64,000 nt of DNA from Halomarina litorea (GCF_024227715.1 NZ_CP100451.1:62001-126000), one strand, 5' to 3'; positions 37,204 through 46,118 are shown, counted from the first letter of the stretch. The notes: generated from the sequence alone by a model not told the origin. Made by a program: numbers and translations.

Positions 37204-40200
37204 CCGAAGGTTCCCCAGATTGGGTACCGTGTGCTGCTTCAGAGGAGGTTCGCTGGTACGGTCAGATTGCATGGCGAGCACTCACAGTCAAACTAATCGG
37301 GGGAATCGGAGCTCTCGTCGTCGGCTGGTTGACGTACATGGGTGCGTTCGAGTTGGGCACGTTCGGTAACATCTTCTTAAACCACCTCCCAGATTCGCTT
37401 GCGGATGCACCAGTTGTTTACTCGTTTGGATGGCTCTCGGCACTTCCACTCGGGTTGGTTCCGCTTGGGGGCCTCTACATCTGCTGGAGTCTCTATCGTG
37501 GGTTCACTACGAAATACGCGATTACGACCCAGCGGCTTGTCGTTCAGCAGTACCCGACATCGAATACCGAAACGCTGTCCTTAGATTCTATAGAGGCAAT
37601 CGACTGCCGGCGAACGGTGGTCGGTCGGCTCCTGGGCTATGGTGACCTCAGGTTTACAACGACAAGCGACACGACGCGTCAGCCCGTGTTCAGCGGTCTC
37701 AACGATATCGAACAGGCACGGTCCACGCTTTCCGAATTGGATGACGATGCATCGCCGCTCCAGCTACAGCGAGAGTATCTTCGAGTAACGCCTGCCCACG
37801 ACGATCTGCAGGCCGACGACGTTCTCCAGCATATTGGTGGACTGAGAAACGTCGAGGCAGAGCCTGTACAACAAGGACTTACCCGATTCTTGCCGATCGA
37901 ATCTTCCTCACCACCGACGTTCGAGTTCCTCATAGTTACTGAAGGTGCCGACGCACCAGTCGAGTTCTACTACTCCGCGACTGAGCGACTGAGTGTTCTT
38001 GAACAGCATTTGGAGACTGCCTATCCCGAAGCCTTCGATATTGAACGAGTCCGAGCCGATCTTGAGACGAAGCTCGTCCCACCAACCGAATATACACCGG
38101 AGCAGTTCCAGACCGCACTTGAGCGTGGAGATGTCCAGTGTACACCTCATGACCCTTCCTCTCTCCGAGAAACTCGCTCGTCTCCCTCTATGAACACTCA
38201 GCGGGCAGATGGTGGAACACGTATTGAGGGAGTACCTGACGAACGTACACAGCCGCCACTACCGCAGTACGACAGCGAGGACAGTAGCAGCGATGGTAAC
38301 GGTACTCACCAGCCCTCGGCTATCGAGACGCCACAGGCAACGACTGCAGAAATCCTCGCACGACCGAGCCTTGAGAGCGACGATGTGACCCTGAAAGGCA
38401 TCGAATGGCACGGAGAGGGCGACTGGATGACACCACTCGCACAATTCGAGAGCTACCCCTCTCAGACAGGCTCCGACGAGCGTGCAAAGGCCCCACTGAC
38501 ACCCCTCGTCGACCAGCTCGCCGAGGCTGAACAGCCAACTGTATTTCAATCGGTGTTTCAGCGACGGTCTGACTGGAGTCAGAAGGCCTACAACCGGAAA
38601 CATGATATTCGCCATGGTCGGGATGGATTAGCGGAGACTGTACTCGATGCCCTCTCGAAGATGCTCTGGGGGTACGAGGACTACGAAGACCAGACGGTCC
38701 CCCACGATGAGCAGCATGTGGCCGCTATCGACGAGAAAGAACCACGCCACACGTTTGTAGCGAACCTCCGACTACTCACAGTCGCCGAGACGCCACAGGA
38801 CGAAGCATCGACTGATCGGCGACTCGAGACGCTCAGTACCGTCTTCGATCATCTCGACGGACACTACTACGGTCTCGATGGCCAGCGGCTCACATCGAAC
38901 GGGTTCCGACAGTCGACCAAACAGGATCACGTTCGCCAAACGTTGCGCCGACTGCTCAATCGCGACGTTGTCACAGAACGTCGCTGGAAACTCCCATGGC
39001 AGACATCGCCTGAGCTAGTCTGCAACCCCAGTGAAATTGCGAATTTCATCACCGTTCCCGACGCCGAGTCGCTTTCGACAGAAGGCGCTCGAACGACTGG
39101 GGCAGAAGAGACGAGTCGTAACCCACTCCCACGGCCGAGCGACGAGACACTCGAGGAATTCGCGTCTGGTGTGGCCCTTGGACGAGCAATCGGAGAGACC
39201 GGCGAGCCAACCGAGCTTGTAAGTCTGCCGCCGCGACTTCTCACGAAACACGTCGGTCGCTGGGGGTCGTCTGGGGCCGGGAAATCAACGGCGATGATTA
39301 ATGACGCGCTCTCAGCGCATGCGAGTGTTCCGGGACCAGTCGTCCTCTTTGATCGGAAGGGCGACGGGATGTGCCAGGAGTATCTTCGTTCGCATTTCTC
39401 CCGGTTCGGTGCATTCGACGACGTCTATTCGTTCGATATCCCCGAGCGACTCCCAGCACTCTCTGTTATCGATATCCGGCCTGCACTAGCGACTGGACGC
39501 GATCGTGAACTCGCGGTCCAAGATACTGTCGAGCACTTCCATGAGGTACTGCGGCTCGTCATGGGTCGTGAACAGTACGAACGGGCCTACGTCGCTATCG
39601 ACATCATCGGGTATCTGATTCAGGCGTTGCTCGACGAGGAGTACGGTGCTGACGCGATCGGTCTTGATGCCTTGTTTGAGGCCGCGTTGGACATGCAGCA
39701 CAATCAAGAGCTCCCGACGATCTCCGATGGTCGGCGTGACATCGAAGCCTCGCTGCGACGGCACTTCGCCAAGAATGACCACCAATTCCATCAGACGATG
39801 GATGCAGTTGCCAACCGGCTGGATAAGCTCAAGAACGACCCCTATCTCTATCGACTGTTCAATTATGTCCCCGAGTGGGACGACGCCACCGAGACGTATG
39901 CCGAACCGTGCTTCGATTTCCGAGCGTTCCTCGATCAAAATGCAGTGCTTCTCTTCGATCTCGGCGCACTCCGACCACGGGCCCAGAATGCACTCATCAT
40001 GGTGTTTCTCTCGACACTCTGGGATGCGATTCAGACACGCCGACAAGAAGCGACAGCTGAGTACGAAACGATTACCAACCTGATCATCGACGAAGCTGCC
40101 CCCATTGCTGCAACTGACCTCATGGCGGAACAGCTACTCCCCGAATCGCGCTCCTTCGGACTCAGTGTCGAACTCGCTATGCAGTATCCCCGACAGGTCG

Positions 40201-42128
40201 CGCATACCAATCCGACGGCGTACGAGGAGCTACTGACAAATGTCCATACGAAGATTTTCGGGAAGATATCGGCCGACGACCGTGTCATCCAGTCACTCGC
40301 TCATGATGCGCTCGAACCCGAGGCCATCCGAAATCGACTAAATCGACTCCCCCCTGGTGAGACACTCGCTGATTTACCGAGTCCTACGTTTGGCGAAACG
40401 GGGCCCGCCCCATTCAGTCTCGCGCCGCTTCCACTCCCAGAAGGCCATCCAGAGAGTGAAAATCCGCTGACCGATGAGCAGGTCTCCAAGTTCGAAGCGC
40501 TCCATACAGCGATGTGCGAGCGAACCGCCGAGCAGTTCACTCCGTCTAGGAGTGAAGATACCATCGGCCAGAGTGCTTCGTCAATTCACGGGAGGGATGC
40601 AACCGCACCCAGCGAGCCAGGAACGACGAATGATCTTGGCACTCTCATGGCCAGTTCGATTCGTGCAGTCCAGCTTCGAGAGGACCTACGCGACACAAAC
40701 GACTGGGTCCCTGCCTCGACAGTCGACAGTGATCTCCGATCTCGACTCACAACGACTGAGCACGACCAGCCCACACAGGAGACCCTCGGCGAACTCCGAG
40801 CGCAGTCAGAATTCATCGACGTCTCACTTGATGCCGACCACGAGACAGTAATCGTCAGGCTCACCGATGCTGGTGAACGCGCTGCCGTACCTGATACGGG
40901 GTCGGTGCGGGCGTCCGGGGGCGAAGCCCATGACGATGCACTCAATGCTATTGAACGGGCCCTGATTGGCCTCAATTTCACAGTCGATATCCTCGAACAG
41001 GACGGAAGCGAACAACCGGATGGTGTGGCTACCCACCCGACACTCGATGCTCCGCTCGCGATCGAGGCGGAGACGACGACACCAGACCGGCCAGTGAAAG
41101 TTCTCACCAATCTCAAGCGTGCTCACGAAGCAAGACACATCCCGCTATTCGTCGTGGAGACAGACGACACAGAGACGTACTGGGCGAACCGTGTCACTGG
41201 AATCCTTCACCCACCGGTCAAGGAGGTACAGGGGGAGAGGCGATTGTACACGTACGACGACCCAATCACATACGGTGGTGGCGCCGCAGCGGCCAACGGC
41301 GTGACCGCTGTCCGCCCGACTGCTGGAGCTGAAGACTCCCGGCAGACCATCTGGTGCGTTGATGAAGACGGATACGTTCTTTCCGATAGCTCGGGGACCG
41401 AGCACGCTCAAGTGTCAGCTATCGATGACGCGCCACGAGCCGTGTTTCCGGCACTCTACACGTATGATAGCGAAACTGAGACGTTCGTCGTTTACGACCG
41501 CGGTGAGACTCAAACGTATCCGACCAAGGACGCGTTCGAAGCTGAGTGGGTGACCGTCAAACGCCCGTTCGTCCCCGAGTCTGCACTCTCCTCGTCAGCT
41601 GTCGAGCAGACGACCTATGCCATCGCTATCGTTCACACAGATGGTGAAGTTGTTATCTATTCTGCAGGCGATATTCATCCAGTCTCGGCACTCATTGACG
41701 GGACGATCGACCTGCACTCACCGTCGAAATCGAGCGCAGATCCGAGCGAGGCAGGAGAACGGGAACAAAGCGCTAGCTCTGGGTCGGTAACACAACGTGA
41801 TGATCAGCGTGATGCTTCGTCAGTCGGCCGCTCAGCCGCCCCATCGAGCGAAATGGATACCCAAACCCATCTCGAGCACTTCATCACAACTCGCCTCAGG
41901 CTGGATTCGGACTCTGTCGTTCCCAAGGACGACTGTTATCGTGCATACGCTACGAACGCGAGAGCCCACGATGTCGAGCCACTCTCGAAGAGCTGGTTCG
42001 GTCGGCGCCTCGGTGAACATCTCGATATCGAGACGCGCCGTGTTCGACGTGAGGGTGAGTTGATTCGCTGCTACACCGGTATCCGACTCACCGATGGAGA
42101 TGAGTCGCTGGAGGGTGAGATATCGTGA
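37200..42128 (+). CDS. giant VirD4/TraG-like coupling ATPase with PH-like, nuclease-like and D5-type winged-helix domains
   Basis: The protein has 1642 residues from the ATG at 37200 behind GAGGAGGT. Two membrane helices (about 30-100) lead to a bacterial PH-like domain (about 105-180, TKYAITTQRLVVQQ). A long middle region carries Walker A WGSSGAGKST near 690 and Walker B NLIIDEA near 960, with HerA/TraG-type spacing. Residues about 1245-1330 resemble a PD-(D/E)xK fold (PDGVATHP, then LAIEAET). Residues about 1550-1635 match the winged helix at the end of D5/P4-type primases (VPKDDCYRAYATNA, SWFGRRL, CYTGIRL). It should receive DNA and pump it through the channel. The extra domains could replace a separate relaxase. 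Confidence 0.85.
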   Translation: MTEGSPDWVPCAASEEVRWYGQIAWRALTVKLIGGIGALVVGWLTYMGAFELGTFGNIFLNHLPDSLADAPVVYSFGWLSALPLGLVPLGGLYICWSLYRGFTTKYAITTQRLVVQQYPTSNTETLSLDSIEAIDCRRTVVGRLLGYGDLRFTTTSDTTRQPVFSGLNDIEQARSTLSELDDDASPLQLQREYLRVTPAHDDLQADDVLQHIGGLRNVEAEPVQQGLTRFLPIESSSPPTFEFLIVTEGADAPVEFYYSATERLSVLEQHLETAYPEAFDIERVRADLETKLVPPTEYTPEQFQTALERGDVQCTPHDPSSLRETRSSPSMNTQRADGGTRIEGVPDERTQPPLPQYDSEDSSSDGNGTHQPSAIETPQATTAEILARPSLESDDVTLKGIEWHGEGDWMTPLAQFESYPSQTGSDERAKAPLTPLVDQLAEAEQPTVFQSVFQRRSDWSQKAYNRKHDIRHGRDGLAETVLDALSKMLWGYEDYEDQTVPHDEQHVAAIDEKEPRHTFVANLRLLTVAETPQDEASTDRRLETLSTVFDHLDGHYYGLDGQRLTSNGFRQSTKQDHVRQTLRRLLNRDVVTERRWKLPWQTSPELVCNPSEIANFITVPDAESLSTEGARTTGAEETSRNPLPRPSDETLEEFASGVALGRAIGETGEPTELVSLPPRLLTKHVGRWGSSGAGKSTAMINDALSAHASVPGPVVLFDRKGDGMCQEYLRSHFSRFGAFDDVYSFDIPERLPALSVIDIRPALATGRDRELAVQDTVEHFHEVLRLVMGREQYERAYVAIDIIGYLIQALLDEEYGADAIGLDALFEAALDMQHNQELPTISDGRRDIEASLRRHFAKNDHQFHQTMDAVANRLDKLKNDPYLYRLFNYVPEWDDATETYAEPCFDFRAFLDQNAVLLFDLGALRPRAQNALIMVFLSTLWDAIQTRRQEATAEYETITNLIIDEAAPIAATDLMAEQLLPESRSFGLSVELAMQYPRQVAHTNPTAYEELLTNVHTKIFGKISADDRVIQSLAHDALEPEAIRNRLNRLPPGETLADLPSPTFGETGPAPFSLAPLPLPEGHPESENPLTDEQVSKFEALHTAMCERTAEQFTPSRSEDTIGQSASSIHGRDATAPSEPGTTNDLGTLMASSIRAVQLREDLRDTNDWVPASTVDSDLRSRLTTTEHDQPTQETLGELRAQSEFIDVSLDADHETVIVRLTDAGERAAVPDTGSVRASGGEAHDDALNAIERALIGLNFTVDILEQDGSEQPDGVATHPTLDAPLAIEAETTTPDRPVKVLTNLKRAHEARHIPLFVVETDDTETYWANRVTGILHPPVKEVQGERRLYTYDDPITYGGGAAAANGVTAVRPTAGAEDSRQTIWCVDEDGYVLSDSSGTEHAQVSAIDDAPRAVFPALYTYDSETETFVVYDRGETQTYPTKDAFEAEWVTVKRPFVPESALSSSAVEQTTYAIAIVHTDGEVVIYSAGDIHPVSALIDGTIDLHSPSKSSADPSEAGEREQSASSGSVTQRDDQRDASSVGRSAAPSSEMDTQTHLEHFITTRLRLDSDSVVPKDDCYRAYATNARAHDVEPLSKSWFGRRLGEHLDIETRRVRREGELIRCYTGIRLTDGDESLEGEIS

Positions 42129-42520
42129 GCACGGACGACTCCCGAGGGGCCCATCAGTCGCTTCACCATCCAGCCTGCCACGAATCTTCACAACCCCACA
42201 TAAGACTCTGCTCGGAGTATCACTGTCGAACAGTGGACTGTCTCAGGCAGCTGTTCCATCCAGTACTGCAATTCATTCACGCACATTGGGTAGAACATTG
42301 CCTGGAACACGCCTCTTGGGTGGAACAATGCATGGAACACGCCGCTGTCTGGTGGTTTTCCTCGCTATTTCGCTCCTGTTCCAGGCAAAAACCAACTAGT
42401 ATAGCGGGGGGTGAGGCCGTTGGACGTATGGATAAGCGTCGCGCTTCCGCGGCGGTGGTGTCGTTCAGTTCCCGAAGGGGTGCGGGAACCAGAACCAGAT
42501 TTCGAGGAAGTAGCCAATGA
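42125..42520 (+). CDS. small His/Cys-rich protein coupled at both ends
   Basis: This 131-residue frame starts at a GTG overlapping the upstream stop (GTGA at 42125-42128) and ends on a TGA overlapping the ATG of the primase-like gene (42517-42520). It contains a tandem 10-residue repeat, WVEHCLEHAS then WVEQCMEHAA. The three differing bases of the two DNA units give one silent and two conservative changes (His/Gln, Leu/Met), as expected for translated sequence. It is rich in His, Cys and Trp, unusual for a haloarchaeal protein. The C-terminal third is Arg/Ser-rich. Function unknown; metal binding is possible. Confidence 0.55.
   Translation: MSTDDSRGAHQSLHHPACHESSQPHIRLCSEYHCRTVDCLRQLFHPVLQFIHAHWVEHCLEHASWVEQCMEHAAVWWFSSLFRSCSRQKPTSIAGGEAVGRMDKRRASAAVVSFSSRRGAGTRTRFRGSSQ
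42286..42343 (+). repeat. tandem 28-bp repeat, period 30 bp
   Basis: Units at 42286-42313 and 42316-42343 are identical at 25 of 28 positions and both begin TTGGGT and end TGGAACACGCC. The 30-bp period equals ten codons of the frame that spans it. The 10-mer TGCCTGGAAC in unit 1 (42299-42308) recurs inverted as GTTCCAGGCA at 42378-42387. The repeats may be purely coding, or may also serve as initiator or transfer-origin sites beside the primase gene. Confidence 0.6.
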
Positions 42521-43788
42521 CTCACACTTCACCACCGAACATCGATCTCGATCGGCTCCCTGACAAACTCACGACTCGCGACCAGTGGGTCTGCTGGCGG
42601 ACCGAACAGCGCGATGGGAAACCGACGAAAGTTCCGGTCGACCCACGGACCGGTGAGTACGCATCGGCGACTGATTCGACGACGTGGACGGAGAGCGAGA
42701 CGGCCGTGGAGTATCTTCGAACGACGACGAGTACCGATGGAATCGGGTTCGTCTTCACCGCGGACGATCCACTCGTCGGGATCGACCTCGATGACGGTCG
42801 TGACCCCGACAGCGGTGCTATCGACGAGGCTGCGAGCGACATCATCGAGCGCTTCGATTCCTACACGGAATGCTCGCCCTCTGGGACTGGGTTCCACGTA
42901 CTCGTTACAGGGACGCTCCCGGACGGACGGAATCGTCGTGGGGCCATCGAGATGTACGACAGCGCTCGCTTCTTTACCGTGACCGGTGAACACGTCGATG
43001 GAAGACCCCAGAGCATCGCGCGTCGGCAGGATGCCCTCACAGCGATTCACCGTGAGTACGTCCAAGAGACGGACACGAATTCGACAGGTGGTGACGATAC
43101 CAGTGGCGAAGCGGCCGGGCGAACGAACAAAGCACCGAGGACAGATGTCACTCTCACCGATGACGACCTCCTCGAGAAAGCCCGAGCCGCTTCGAACGGT
43201 GAGAAGTTCGACCAGCTCTGGAACGGGACGGTAGCCGGATACAACAGTCACTCGGAAGCAGACATGGCGCTGTGCTGTTTGCTGGCGTTCTGGACCGGTG
43301 GCGACCACGCGTGGATCAACCAGCTGTTCCGGCAGTCAGGGTTGCTGCGAGAGAAGTGGGACGAGATCCACTACGCAGATGGGTCGACGTACGGTGAGAA
43401 AACCATCGAACGGGCAGTCGCAACCACCTCGGAATTCTACGACCCGGAGTTCAGTAATGAGGCCACGCAGCCGTCGTCTGCAACTGGTGGCTCGTCTACC
43501 GGAACCAACCATGACGATACGGAGCGGAGTACTGCATACCGCAAGGAGCGCAACCGGTTGCTGGCAGACCGCGTCGACGACCTCGAAGCGACGCTCGAAC
43601 AGAAAGCTGAACGGATCGAGACGCTTGAAGCCGAACTCGAGCGGCTCAAGCACAACACAGATCCTGACCAGCAGTTGGACGCTGGCCACAATCGCCACGC
43701 GACTGATTCGGACGAGTGTGACGAACCGCCAGCGACAGCGTCCATGTGGAATCGAGCAAAGCGATTGTTCCGAGACGATTCCGAGTAG
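42517..43788 (+). CDS. primase-polymerase-like (NrS-1 polymerase-type) replication protein
   Basis: The 423-residue protein's N-terminal ~190 residues have the archaeo-eukaryotic-primase-like pattern seen in phage NrS-1-type proteins (RDQWVCWRTE, DPLVGIDLDDGRD, SPSGTGFHVLVTG, EMYDSARFFTVTG). A helical domain at about 225-310 has a DMALCCLLAFWTGGD ... INQLFRQSGLLREKW ... YGEKTIERA motif, as in haloarchaeal plasmid and virus proteins. A coiled coil spans about 345-380. Asp-x-Asp in GIDLDDG and the later His suggest an intact site. It could prime or synthesise DNA for the transferred element. Confidence 0.85.
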   Translation: MTHTSPPNIDLDRLPDKLTTRDQWVCWRTEQRDGKPTKVPVDPRTGEYASATDSTTWTESETAVEYLRTTTSTDGIGFVFTADDPLVGIDLDDGRDPDSGAIDEAASDIIERFDSYTECSPSGTGFHVLVTGTLPDGRNRRGAIEMYDSARFFTVTGEHVDGRPQSIARRQDALTAIHREYVQETDTNSTGGDDTSGEAAGRTNKAPRTDVTLTDDDLLEKARAASNGEKFDQLWNGTVAGYNSHSEADMALCCLLAFWTGGDHAWINQLFRQSGLLREKWDEIHYADGSTYGEKTIERAVATTSEFYDPEFSNEATQPSSATGGSSTGTNHDDTERSTAYRKERNRLLADRVDDLEATLEQKAERIETLEAELERLKHNTDPDQQLDAGHNRHATDSDECDEPPATASMWNRAKRLFRDDSE

Positions 43789-43864
43789 TTCACGAGGACC
43801 GTCAGCATCCTTGTGACGGTTCGTCGCCTGCTTGCTATCAGCTACGAGTCCCTGTTTCGTGGTC

Positions 43865-43906
43865 TTAACCAACAGAACGTCGTTGAAAGTAGTATCTGTT
43901 GGTTAA
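43865..43906. repeat. 42-bp dyad, copy 1 (10-bp arms, 22-bp spacer)
   Basis: TTAACCAACA at 43865-43874 is matched by TGTTGGTTAA at 43897-43906. The 22-bp spacer is not symmetrical and is unrelated to the spacers of the other two copies. It lies 76 bp after the primase-like gene, at the end of the conjugation operon. Two separated half-sites at a fixed distance suggest binding by a protein dimer or tetramer. Confidence 0.8.
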
Positions 43907-43927
43907 CTCTCATCGGCGAGGACAATC

Positions 43928-44053
43928 ATTGACTACGAGCGCGAATACGACTCGGCAACCCTAACCGGCGTCATCGCAGTCACAGAGACGAGCGACGACC
44001 GGACCAGCGACGATGTCTATGCGGACTTCACCGACTGGGCGACCGCTCGCTAG
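43928..44053 (+). pseudogene. relic of a small gene, no start codon, ends in TAG
   Basis: The frame reads DYEREYDSATLTGVIAVTE ... DFTDWATAR and then TAG, after which the same frame continues EREHSERARRQ. An in-frame TAA lies only eight codons before it and no ATG, GTG or TTG lies between, so it cannot be translated from a normal start. The acidic, protein-like content suggests a decayed or truncated gene. Copy 1 of the 42-bp dyad lies directly upstream. Confidence 0.35.
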
Positions 44054-44104
44054 GAGCGTGAACATTCTGAGCGGGCTCGCCGACAGTGTGACGGGGTCGA
44101 GTAC

Positions 44105-44629
44105 TTACGCGTTGTCGATCGACGAACACTGACAGAACCGCTCGAGTTGTGGATCGAACGTGACGATATGCTTGTGAACCGTTGTGGCGACTCGCCGCAT
44201 CGCACGAGCCTGTTCCTTCGTCGTGACGGTCGTCCCGTAGTAGTGTTCCGTCCGGCGTGCATCGTACAGCGTTTTGAGCGACTCGATCGTGCTGTCTTCC
44301 AAGGGGACCTGTCCCTTCGCGAACTCGTAGGGTGATGTATGATCCCGTAACTCCCTCGCGTCAGTCCCAGTCATCGCTAGCAGGTATCCCTGGAGCGTGT
44401 GCTCGATGACGATGAACGAGTGTTCGAGAATCGCCCCGTAGTACTCGCCCAGTTCATCGATTCTGTTCGTCAGCTCGATCAACCGGCAGGCTTTCTGGAT
44501 TTGGACCTCCCCATCGCTGGCATCGGGACCGGGGTTCAGTGTGGGCTCGAACGTCGGTTGCCCATGTGCGTGGCCAAACGCGTCTTCGGCTGCCGAAATC
44601 TCCTCGAGCAAGTGCGTTGGGTCACTCAT
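44105..44629 (-). CDS. HEPN-family toxin candidate of an MNT/HEPN pair
   Basis: The 174-residue protein is helical and acidic, with a long helix region RLIELTNRIDELGEYYGAIL and a later LKTLYDARRTEHYYGTTV. The Arg-rich ARRTEHYY segment is the likely counterpart of the HEPN R-x4-6-H active motif. It overlaps the nucleotidyltransferase gene by eight bases, and the antitoxin is encoded first. In such pairs the HEPN protein is an RNase and the partner silences it by adding AMP to a Tyr near the active site; ARRTEHYY contains Tyr residues in the right place. Confidence 0.75.
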   Translation of the reverse strand: MSDPTHLLEEISAAEDAFGHAHGQPTFEPTLNPGPDASDGEVQIQKACRLIELTNRIDELGEYYGAILEHSFIVIEHTLQGYLLAMTGTDARELRDHTSPYEFAKGQVPLEDSTIESLKTLYDARRTEHYYGTTVTTKEQARAMRRVATTVHKHIVTFDPQLERFCQCSSIDNA

Positions 44630-45431
44630 GATCGAGAACTTCCTGCTTGACGCGGTCGAGCGTCTCTGAGGACAGCAGGGTGATTCCCGTCCCGAACAGC
44701 CGCTCCGTGTCGACTCGTTCCAGTTGATTGATGATCGATTGGGGCGTCTCGACGAGGATCTCGAACGAATATCGGTGTGCGGAGGCCCAGTCCTGGTCGT
44801 CCGCTTCGAGGGTCTCTTTCAGGTCGGCCCAGCCGCTTTCGAAATCGGCGTTCACTGCGTCTACGACCGCAATGGTTGGCGGAATCTGGAGTCTCTCGAG
44901 GCGTTTGGCGAGTTTGTTCGCGTGGTGTCGTTGCTGCATATGATCGCCACCGACGAGGACCCAGAGGTCGATATCCGATTGGCGGTCGGCCTCCCCTCGG
45001 GCAACGCTCCCGAACAGGATGATACCCAGGACGTCGTCGAGTTCGTCTTCCAGATAGTGGTACGCGACGCGCACGGGCGTCTGGAAGTTCGTTTGTGGGA
45101 TGCTACGAATCGGGTCGTCCGGGTTGTCGAGTCGCTCCCTGTTGATGTGGACCCGCCGCGCATTGCCCTTGTGAAACGTCTCGACAAGCTCATTCGCCTC
45201 AAGGACGTCGACAGCTTCGCGGGTCGCCCGCTCGCTGAGGGGAACGACCTTCGAGAGTTGTCGAAGTGAGACGTTGATACTGGGATTGTCGCTGAGGAAG
45301 TTGAGGATGTATGTCGTGGCACCGTGCTTAAACAGGTCGGCATCTCGAACAGGGAGCGCGAGTTCGATCGACATTCCCCGATCCGAGTCGGGGGGGTCAC
45401 CTGGGGCTTCTGTTGAACTGTGATTCTGCAT
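44622..45431 (-). CDS. winged-helix plus minimal nucleotidyltransferase (MNT antitoxin candidate)
   Basis: The protein has 269 residues from the ATG at 45431; a GTG at 45446 is an alternative. A TATA-like ATAAATAG lies about 22-28 nt upstream, suggesting a leaderless message. A winged helix spans about 40-110 (SLRQLSKVVPLSERATREAVDVL). The nucleotidyltransferase core follows with GSVARGEADRQSDIDLWV, containing the GS...D-x-D motif of the family. A helical C-terminal domain covers about 195-265. The DNA-binding part probably lets the antitoxin regulate its own operon. Confidence 0.85.
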   Translation of the reverse strand: MQNHSSTEAPGDPPDSDRGMSIELALPVRDADLFKHGATTYILNFLSDNPSINVSLRQLSKVVPLSERATREAVDVLEANELVETFHKGNARRVHINRERLDNPDDPIRSIPQTNFQTPVRVAYHYLEDELDDVLGIILFGSVARGEADRQSDIDLWVLVGGDHMQQRHHANKLAKRLERLQIPPTIAVVDAVNADFESGWADLKETLEADDQDWASAHRYSFEILVETPQSIINQLERVDTERLFGTGITLLSSETLDRVKQEVLDHE

Positions 45432-45450
45432 ACGGCATTGCAGCACACCA

Positions 45451-45460
45451 AACTATTTAT
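45451..45460 (-). promoter_or_regulatory. TATA box of the MNT/HEPN operon
   Basis: On the minus strand the AT-rich element ATAAATAGTT occupies 45460-45451, ending about 20 nt before the ATG at 45431, and is preceded by more AT-rich sequence. Spacing fits a leaderless transcript. No obvious operator dyad is seen beside it. Confidence 0.5.
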
Positions 45461-45622
45461 ACTTTATATTTAGTTGGTCGGGAGACTGAGCCCGGATACT
45501 ACGACTCATGTTCGAGACAGCCCAGAGGTCAAGATAATAGCACCTCGCGCATCGGTCGTCCCTCGTACTTGACCATGAGGGAGCAGTCGGTTGGGCCGAG
45601 CATACCGAGACGCGAGACTGCG

Positions 45623-45648
45623 ATGAGGTTAAGACCCGTTAACCTCAT
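45623..45648 (+). promoter_or_regulatory. 26-bp perfect palindrome upstream of an ArsR-like regulator
   Basis: ATGAGGTTAA at 45623-45632 and TTAACCTCAT at 45639-45648 are exact reverse complements separated by GACCCG. The palindrome ends 25 bp before the regulator's ATG at 45674, where TATA/BRE elements of a leaderless promoter would lie, so it is a good candidate operator for autoregulation. Confidence 0.65.
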
Positions 45649-45673
45649 GTGCTCGCGGTTCGTTGCCGCACGT

Positions 45674-46081
45674 ATGGCCGACGGCTCATCCGCATCGGCG
45701 TCGGGTGCCGACGATGGGGACGCCATCGACGCCCTCACGGCCGACCTCTTCGGCGAGCCCGCGCTCCTCGACCTCGATGCACATCTGGAGTTGTTCGAGG
45801 AGGTGGCCGCACGCCCCCGGTTCGGCGTGCTGTACGCCCTCCAGCAGGAAGAGCGACTGAGCGCGAAAGAACTCGGCGAGCGCCTCGGTCGGAGTGAAAA
45901 CGGGCTGCACTATCACCTCGATCGGTTGGTCGACGCCGGGCTCGTGGCCAACCGTCGCGAATCGGTCCCCGACCGAGACGGGTTGTACTCGTATTACGAA
46001 CTGACTGGGCTCGGTGCGGACCTCGTCGACGCAGTGACGGCGTTTATCGGTTCCGAGAAGACCGCACTCGAGGAGTACTGA
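45674..46081 (+). CDS. ArsR-like winged-helix regulator
   Basis: The protein has 135 residues from the ATG at 45674; an in-frame ATG at 45647 overlaps the palindrome and is less likely. The winged helix (about 45-115) has RFGVLYALQQEERLSAKELGERLGRSENGLHYHLDRL and wing residues ending YSYYELTGLG. The N-terminus is acidic and Ala/Ser-rich. No metal or ligand site is visible. With a perfect palindrome over its promoter it probably represses itself and perhaps the divergent toxin-antitoxin operon. Confidence 0.82.
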   Translation: MADGSSASASGADDGDAIDALTADLFGEPALLDLDAHLELFEEVAARPRFGVLYALQQEERLSAKELGERLGRSENGLHYHLDRLVDAGLVANRRESVPDRDGLYSYYELTGLGADLVDAVTAFIGSEKTALEEY

Positions 46082-46118
46082 CACCCACGCACGGCGACCA
46101 CGACTGCACACCTGGTCA

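Noticed and set aside
43865-43906. 42-bp dyads as simple transcription terminators
   Set aside because: A 22-nt loop on a 10-bp AT-rich stem is a poor hairpin, no T-run follows, and the exact spacing with random spacer points to protein binding.
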